A stretch of DNA of 64,000 nucleotides from Streptomyces coeruleorubidus (lineage in GTDB: Bacteria > Actinomycetota > Actinomycetes > Streptomycetales > Streptomycetaceae), in contig NZ_CP118527.1 of NCBI RefSeq assembly GCF_028885415.1, positions 8,060,001 to 8,124,000 on the forward strand, read 5' to 3'. Below are positions 59,811 through 64,000 of the stretch, piece by piece. The notes below the pieces were generated by a model, which saw only the letters and a list, made by a program, of their open reading frames with translations, was not told where the DNA came from and ran no database searches. The stretch's first letter is position 1; each line of letters starts with the position of its first letter. The position numbers and the translations under genes are program-made.

Positions 59811-60911
59811 TCACTTCCAGCGGAGCAACGCCCCGAGCCCGCCGGCCGGAACCTCTCGCTCCGCAACGGCCAGTGCCGCCGCGTCCGTCGCCACGGCCGA
59901 CCGGATCAGCGCGTCGTCCGCCCGGGCCGGCCAGGAGTGCTGCTCGCCGAGGATCTTCAGGTCCGTACGCCGCACGGCCAGCTGGTCCGGGTCCTCGCCG
60001 ATCCACACCTCGCGGTGCGCGTCCGGCCCGTCCGGCCTGATCAGCAGCTCGTCGATGCGGTGCTCGCGCGCCGCATCGACCAGCGCGGGCACGCCCTCCA
60101 CGGCCCCGGCCCGGCCCTCGTCGTCCGGGTTCCGGGCCGCCCGGAACCGCTCCAGCTCCGCCTGGGCCTGCCGCGCCACATGCTCGGCGCGGGCCCGCTC
60201 CACGTCCTCGTCGAGGAGCCGGCTGCCGCTGCCGTGCGGCGCCTCGACGACGAGGTCGTGCAGCCGCTTGGGCAGCCGCTCGTGCACAGACCGTCGCTCA
60301 CGGTCGTCACCGACGAGAATCAGCAGGTCGGCGCGGGTCTCCTCCTGGCACACGGCCAGCGCGTCGGCGATCTCCGCGGCGTTGTGCTCCCAGGTGTTCT
60401 CCACCCGCAGCTGGAAATGCCGCTCGGACCAGTCCACGGAGCTCGTCCGGTGCACCGGCCACTGGCGCCCGGTGACGCTTCCGGCGCCCTCGTTGCCCAG
60501 TGCGCTGCGCAGCTCGAAGTCCGCGCCCTTGCGGTCGACGTACGCCACCACGCACACCGGGTCCTCGCCGGCCAGCTCAAGCAGCGGCGTGACACGCGGC
60601 AGCGGGGCCCATTCGGCCCAGTCGCCACCCTGCGGGGGACGGGCCAGCGGCGGGTCGAGGACCACCTCGCCGACGCGGGCGAACAGGGCCCGGCCGTGCG
60701 GTTCGGAGGAGTGCCGCAGGTCCTCGATCGCGCTCTGTACGGCCCGGCAGGTCGCCTCGTCCGCGCCCTGGGCGGCCAGCTGCCTGGCCATCGCCTGGGC
60801 CGTGAGCTGCCGCTCGTGGGGGGTGTCCTCCGTATGCCGGGAGGTGTCGACGTACACCGAGGCCCAAGGCCCGGGGTGTTCGTACAGTGGGTGCAGAAAG
60901 GCGAGATCCAT
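59811..60911 (-). CDS. baeRF2-type release-factor-like protein (Rv2629 family)
   Basis: 366 residues from ATG 60911 (GGGAGGG upstream). It is a bacterial archaeo-eukaryotic-release-factor-like protein: 'WASVYVDTSRHTEDTPHERQ' at the N-terminus, the eRF1 domain-2-like 'WPVHRTSSVDWSERHFQLRV', and 'LLILVGDDRERRSVHERLPK'. The catalytic GGQ of true release factors is not present. Mycobacterial relatives are hypoxia/dormancy-linked. A SigB-like promoter at 60964-60988 supports stress induction. Confidence 0.85.
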   Translation of the reverse strand: MDLAFLHPLYEHPGPWASVYVDTSRHTEDTPHERQLTAQAMARQLAAQGADEATCRAVQSAIEDLRHSSEPHGRALFARVGEVVLDPPLARPPQGGDWAEWAPLPRVTPLLELAGEDPVCVVAYVDRKGADFELRSALGNEGAGSVTGRQWPVHRTSSVDWSERHFQLRVENTWEHNAAEIADALAVCQEETRADLLILVGDDRERRSVHERLPKRLHDLVVEAPHGSGSRLLDEDVERARAEHVARQAQAELERFRAARNPDDEGRAGAVEGVPALVDAAREHRIDELLIRPDGPDAHREVWIGEDPDQLAVRRTDLKILGEQHSWPARADDALIRSAVATDAAALAVAEREVPAGGLGALLRWK

Positions 60912-60963
60912 GGCTCCCTCCCGGATGCCGCTCGGGGGTAGTGCTCAGTTGCTCCCCGGGCGG

Positions 60964-60988
60964 GTACCCGGACCGCATGAACGAACAC
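60964..60988 (-). promoter_or_regulatory. SigB-like promoter for the baeRF2-type gene
   Basis: On the minus strand GTGT, 15 nt, GGGTAC, again within CGGGTACCCG. The start would be near 60957, giving a leader of about 46 nt with a good ribosome-binding site. The palindromic -10 could also serve the plus-strand small gene, but no matching -35 is seen that way. Confidence 0.5.
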
Positions 60989-61006
60989 GACGAGCGGGGC
61001 AACACC

Positions 61007-61264
61007 ATGACCGGAGTGGACCCTGACCGGCTGGACGACCAGCAGCTCATGAAGGAGCTGGAGACCATCCACCGCACGCGCCACGACACGCTGCTCTACG
61101 GCTCGAACGACGCGCTGCGGGCCCACAACGAACGCATGGCGCAGCTCGAGGGCGAGTTCCTGCGCCGCAACCCGCGCCGCCCGGTGGCCGCGGGCCGCAC
61201 ACGCGAAGGGGCCCGGGAGCGGGGGAGCGGGGAGTCGACGACTCCCACGACCCCCGGCACCTGA
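61007..61264 (+). CDS. Small DUF6158-like protein
   Basis: 85 residues from ATG 61007 (MTGVDPDRLDDQQL matches the usual family start); ATG 60977 is an in-frame alternative adding ten residues. It is a charged helical protein with 'LHRTRH'-type core 'ELETIHRTRHDTLLYGSNDA' and 'LRAHNERMAQLEGEFLRRNP', then a disordered Ser/Thr/Arg tail. Function is unknown. It is divergent from the baeRF2-type gene. Confidence 0.75.
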   Translation: MTGVDPDRLDDQQLMKELETIHRTRHDTLLYGSNDALRAHNERMAQLEGEFLRRNPRRPVAAGRTREGARERGSGESTTPTTPGT

Positions 61265-61450
61265 GCCCCTCACAGGACAGCACCGGAACAAACCGAACCG
61301 GACGGCATCGGCGCGAGGCGAGCGGGCGGCATCGGCACGACGCGGGCCGGTCAGGCCCGGCACGACGCGAGCCGGACGCAACCGGCACCACGCGAACCAG
61401 ACAGCACCGGACAAGGCGAACGGGGCCCCCCAGAACAACGCGAGCCGGAC

Positions 61451-61542
61451 CGCACGGGCACAACCGTGGCCCGGCTCCCGGCCGCACGGGCACAACCGTG
61501 GCCCGGCGGGCCCAGGCCGCACCGGCACAACCGCAGCCCGCC
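61451..61542. repeat. Short imperfect tandem repeats in convergent intergenic region
   Basis: CGCACGGGCACAACCGTGGC occurs at 61451 and 61483 (period 32) and a diverged third copy starts at 61518. The preceding 61265-61450 consists of looser variants of CGCGAGCCGGACGCAACC. No gene is seen between the small DUF gene and the catalase stop at 61549; the repeats may act as a bidirectional transcription end. Confidence 0.5.
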
Positions 61543-61548
61543 CCCGCC

Positions 61549-63651
61549 TCAGCCCCGCACCGGCCTCCGCCCCCAATGCCGATGCGCCGCGATCGCCGCC
61601 ACGAACGCGTTCAGGAACTCCTCGCCCGCCGGACCCGGCGACGTGTCCGTCACCACGCCCTGGTCCGCGACCACGCGCTGGAACTCCGTGGACACCCTGA
61701 GCCCCTCGGGCTCCAGTGCCGACAGGACGCCCACGCCCGAGCCGAGCGCGCCCACCGGCTTGCCGTGCCGGTAGGCGTCCCGCACGAACCGCACCACGTC
61801 CGGGTCGGCCGCCGTCGGCGGGGTGCCGACGGGCCCGCCGGGCAGCAGCACGGCGTCGTACAGCACGGACGCCACGGTCGGCAGCGCACGGTCGACCGCG
61901 TACGTCTCACCGTCGGAACCGGTGATCGTCCCGTCCGTCGCGGCCAGCGCCTCGACGATCGCCCCCTCGGCGGCCAGCCGCTCCCGCACGGAGGTGATCT
62001 GCTCGGCGTCCACCCCGTCGCTGACGAGCACCGCGATCTGCCGGGTCCGGATCGAACCGTCCCCGCGCAGCGACTCGAGACTGAGCGCGGGGGAGGCCTG
62101 CTTGTTCGGAGCCTCCGCACCGGACGGCGCCGGCACGCCGACACCCCCCGCCACCTGCACCGCCAGCTCCCCGTCGACCTTGGCCAGGTGCTCGACCGTA
62201 CGCGCCCGCACGGTCATCGCGCCCACCTTGCCGAGCTCGAACCGGAACGCCTCGACGATGTGCTGCTTCTCCCAGTCCGCCATGCTGTTCCAGAACATCG
62301 CCGGCTGGCTGTAGTGGTCCTGGAAGCTGGGGCTGCGGCGCCGGATCTTGTGGCCGTCCACCCGTTCGGCGTAATGCGTGTAGGCGCTCCCCCCGGCCCC
62401 CGCGTGGGCCGGGCAGCCCCCGCCGAGCGAGTTCGGGAAGTAGTTCGTGCCGGAGTGGATCGCGCTCTGGTGGTAGCCGTCGCGCTGGTTGTTGCGCACC
62501 GGCGCGACCGGCCGGTTCACCGGCAGCTGCGAGAAGTTCGGCCCGCCGAGCCGTATCAGCTGGGTGTCCAGGTAGGAGAAGTTCCGCGCCTGGAGCAGCG
62601 GGTCGTTGGTGAAGTCGATGCCGGGGACGACGTTGGCCGTGTGGAAGGCGACCTGCTCGGTCTCCGCGAAGAAGTTCTCCGGGTTGCGGTCCAGCACCAT
62701 CCGGCCGATCGGCCGCACCGGCACCTGCTCCTCCGGGATGATCTTCGTCGGATCGAGCAGATCGAAGTCGAACGCGAACTCGTCCTCCTCCGGCACGAGT
62801 TGCACGCCCAGCTCCCACTCGGGGTACTCGCCCGCCTCGATCGCGTCCCACAGGTCACGCCGGTTGAAGTCCGGATCGCGGCCCTGGCACTCCTGCGCCT
62901 CGTCCCACACCAGTGAGTGCACGCCGAGCCGCGGCTTCCAGTGGAACTTCACGAACGTGCCCTTGCCGTCCGCGTTGACGAACCGGAAGGTGTGCACGCC
63001 GAAGCCCTGCATCATGCGGTAGCTGCGCGGGATCGCCCGGTCCGACATCAGCCACATGATCGCGTGCAGCGTCTCGGGCTGGAGCGACACGAAGTCCCAC
63101 AGGGTGTCGTGCGCGGACGCGCCCGTCGGGATGTCGTTGTGCGGCTCGGGTTTCACCGCGTGCACGAAGTCGGGGAACTTGATGCCGTCCTGGATGAAGA
63201 AGACCGGGAAGTTGTTCCCGACCAGGTCGTAGTTCCCCTCCGACGTGTAGAACTTGGTCGCGAAGCCGCGCACGTCCCGCACGGTGTCCGCCGAGCCCTT
63301 CGGGCCCTGCACGGTCGAGAACCGTACGAACACGGGCGTCCGCACGGCCGGGTCCTGGAGGAACGCCGCGCGGGTGAATTCCGCGCAGGACTCGTACGGT
63401 TCGAAATAGCCGTACGCGCCCGCGCCCCGCGCGTGCACCACCCGCTCCGGGATCCGCTCGTGGTCGAAGCGGGTGAGCTTCTCCCGGAAGTGGAAGTCCT
63501 CCATCAGCGTCGGACCGCGCTCGCCCGCCGCCAGGGAGTCGTCGGTGTGGTCGACCTCGACGCCCTGGTCGGTGGTGAGCGGCCCGCCGGCCGGATCGTC
63601 CGCCCTGAGCGCCTCGCGCTGCTCCTGTTTCCGGTCGGCGGGAGAAGCCAT
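61549..63651 (-). CDS. katE: Large-subunit (HPII-type) catalase with C-terminal DJ-1/GATase domain
   Basis: 700 residues from ATG 63651 (AAGGAGG 7 nt upstream). The catalytic His is in '[17 protein letters not shown]', the Asn in '[14 protein letters not shown]', and the heme-ligand Tyr in '[15 protein letters not shown]'. Residues about 545-700 form the flavodoxin-like/DJ-1 domain seen only in large clade-2 catalases ('[20 protein letters not shown]', '[15 protein letters not shown]'). It decomposes hydrogen peroxide in the cytosol. It overlaps the upstream DJ-1/PfpI gene (TGATG), so both are one stress operon whose promoter lies beyond the window. Confidence 0.94.
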   Translation of the reverse strand: MASPADRKQEQREALRADDPAGGPLTTDQGVEVDHTDDSLAAGERGPTLMEDFHFREKLTRFDHERIPERVVHARGAGAYGYFEPYESCAEFTRAAFLQDPAVRTPVFVRFSTVQGPKGSADTVRDVRGFATKFYTSEGNYDLVGNNFPVFFIQDGIKFPDFVHAVKPEPHNDIPTGASAHDTLWDFVSLQPETLHAIMWLMSDRAIPRSYRMMQGFGVHTFRFVNADGKGTFVKFHWKPRLGVHSLVWDEAQECQGRDPDFNRRDLWDAIEAGEYPEWELGVQLVPEEDEFAFDFDLLDPTKIIPEEQVPVRPIGRMVLDRNPENFFAETEQVAFHTANVVPGIDFTNDPLLQARNFSYLDTQLIRLGGPNFSQLPVNRPVAPVRNNQRDGYHQSAIHSGTNYFPNSLGGGCPAHAGAGGSAYTHYAERVDGHKIRRRSPSFQDHYSQPAMFWNSMADWEKQHIVEAFRFELGKVGAMTVRARTVEHLAKVDGELAVQVAGGVGVPAPSGAEAPNKQASPALSLESLRGDGSIRTRQIAVLVSDGVDAEQITSVRERLAAEGAIVEALAATDGTITGSDGETYAVDRALPTVASVLYDAVLLPGGPVGTPPTAADPDVVRFVRDAYRHGKPVGALGSGVGVLSALEPEGLRVSTEFQRVVADQGVVTDTSPGPAGEEFLNAFVAAIAAHRHWGRRPVRG

Positions 63652-64000
63652 CAGGCGGCCTCCTTGGCGAAGACGTCGAGGAAGGTCTCGCAGAACGCCT
63701 TCAGATCGTCCGGCTTGCGGCTGGTGACCAGCTTGCCCGCACCGTGGTCACAGACCTTCACCTGCTCGTCGACCCAGGTGCCGCCCGCGTTGCGGATGTC
63801 GGTCTGCAGGCTCGGCCAGGAGGTCAGCGACCGGCCCCGTACGACGTCCGCCTCGACCAGCGTCCACGGCGCGTGGCAGATCGCCGCCACGGGGCGGCCC
63901 TGCTCGAAGAAGTCCCGGACGAACGCGACGGCCTTGTCGTCCATCCGCAGGAAGTCCGGGTTGGCCACGCCGCCCGGCAGCACCAGAGCGCCGAACGAGC
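63651..64000 (-). CDS. DJ-1/PfpI-family protein (N-terminus outside the window)
   Basis: The visible 115 residues start in '[20 protein letters not shown]' and end 'DVFAKEAA'. The nucleophile elbow '[20 protein letters not shown]' carries the reactive Cys followed by His, as in PfpI/YhbO-type stress proteins (deglycase or protease claims vary). The first 65 or so residues are off the right edge. It is coupled to the catalase gene. Confidence 0.88.
   Translation of the reverse strand, partial: SFGALVLPGGVANPDFLRMDDKAVAFVRDFFEQGRPVAAICHAPWTLVEADVVRGRSLTSWPSLQTDIRNAGGTWVDEQVKVCDHGAGKLVTSRKPDDLKAFCETFLDVFAKEAA

Noticed and set aside
1..64000. CRISPR arrays, tRNA or rRNA genes
   Set aside because: No regularly spaced 24-40 bp repeats with unique spacers, and no cloverleaf or conserved TpsiC sequence noticed by reading. 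A tRNA scan or covariance-model search would be decisive.

Overview
The window is chromosomal DNA of a Streptomyces or close relative. The evidence is very high G+C with G/C in nearly every third codon position, frequent GTG starts, ATGA/GTGA start-stop overlaps, a ten-gene gas-vesicle cluster in the order gvpOAFGYZJLSK known from Streptomyces, F420-dependent enzymes, and Streptomyces-type IS701, IS1380 and IS481 insertion sequences. No tRNA, rRNA, CRISPR array or secondary-metabolite cluster was seen.

Layout. 1-5.4 kb: ordinary accessory genes (HEAT protein, GNAT, a Rid protein lacking the usual arginine, a secreted tripeptidyl-aminopeptidase-like hydrolase, and an Rv2578c-type radical SAM protein behind a LexA/SOS-box-like site divergent to an SRPBCC protein). 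5.5-11.3 kb: an MFS exporter fused to three beta-sandwich repeats, a PAS-GAF-PP2C-HATPase phosphatase, and a methyltransferase. 11.3-24.7 kb: a PucR regulator divergent from an amino-acid ABC importer plus FAD amino-acid dehydrogenase operon, then a secreted esterase and a run of coupled peptidases (M55 D-aminopeptidase, M20, a frameshifted S9, S66 LD-carboxypeptidase) and a secreted X-Pro-type peptidase. Together these look like uptake and breakdown of amino acids and of peptides, possibly D-residue or cell-wall-derived.

24.7-37.8 kb is a decayed mobile island. It opens with integrase and regulator remnants. It holds an IS1380 copy apparently split by a tandem pair of IS701-family elements that share a CTAG target duplication, together with an IS481 stump. 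It also carries two paralogous secreted NucA/NucB-domain proteins. One of these has a perfect SOS-box-like palindrome just upstream of its start and an acidic DUF6461-like gene immediately downstream. This is the best candidate here for an undescribed system: a DNA-damage-inducible secreted nuclease with a possible immunity partner.

37.9-64 kb returns to core-like genes: a MerR/metallo-hydrolase pair, GNAT, VOC, a holin-like membrane protein and SDR, and two decayed genes, one of them broken by a 35-nt mobile hairpin. Next come an F420 oxidoreductase and a coupled operon of type II NADH dehydrogenase with a long repeat tail, transketolase and a LigD-type polymerase. The gas-vesicle operon follows, then small stress genes, a PAP2-DAG kinase fusion, MOSC, ABC-F, a release-factor-like protein, and a large HPII-type catalase coupled to a DJ-1/PfpI protein. 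Four intergenic GGGTACCCG sites with GNNT boxes 14-15 nt upstream suggest that part of this right-hand block belongs to a SigB-like stress regulon.
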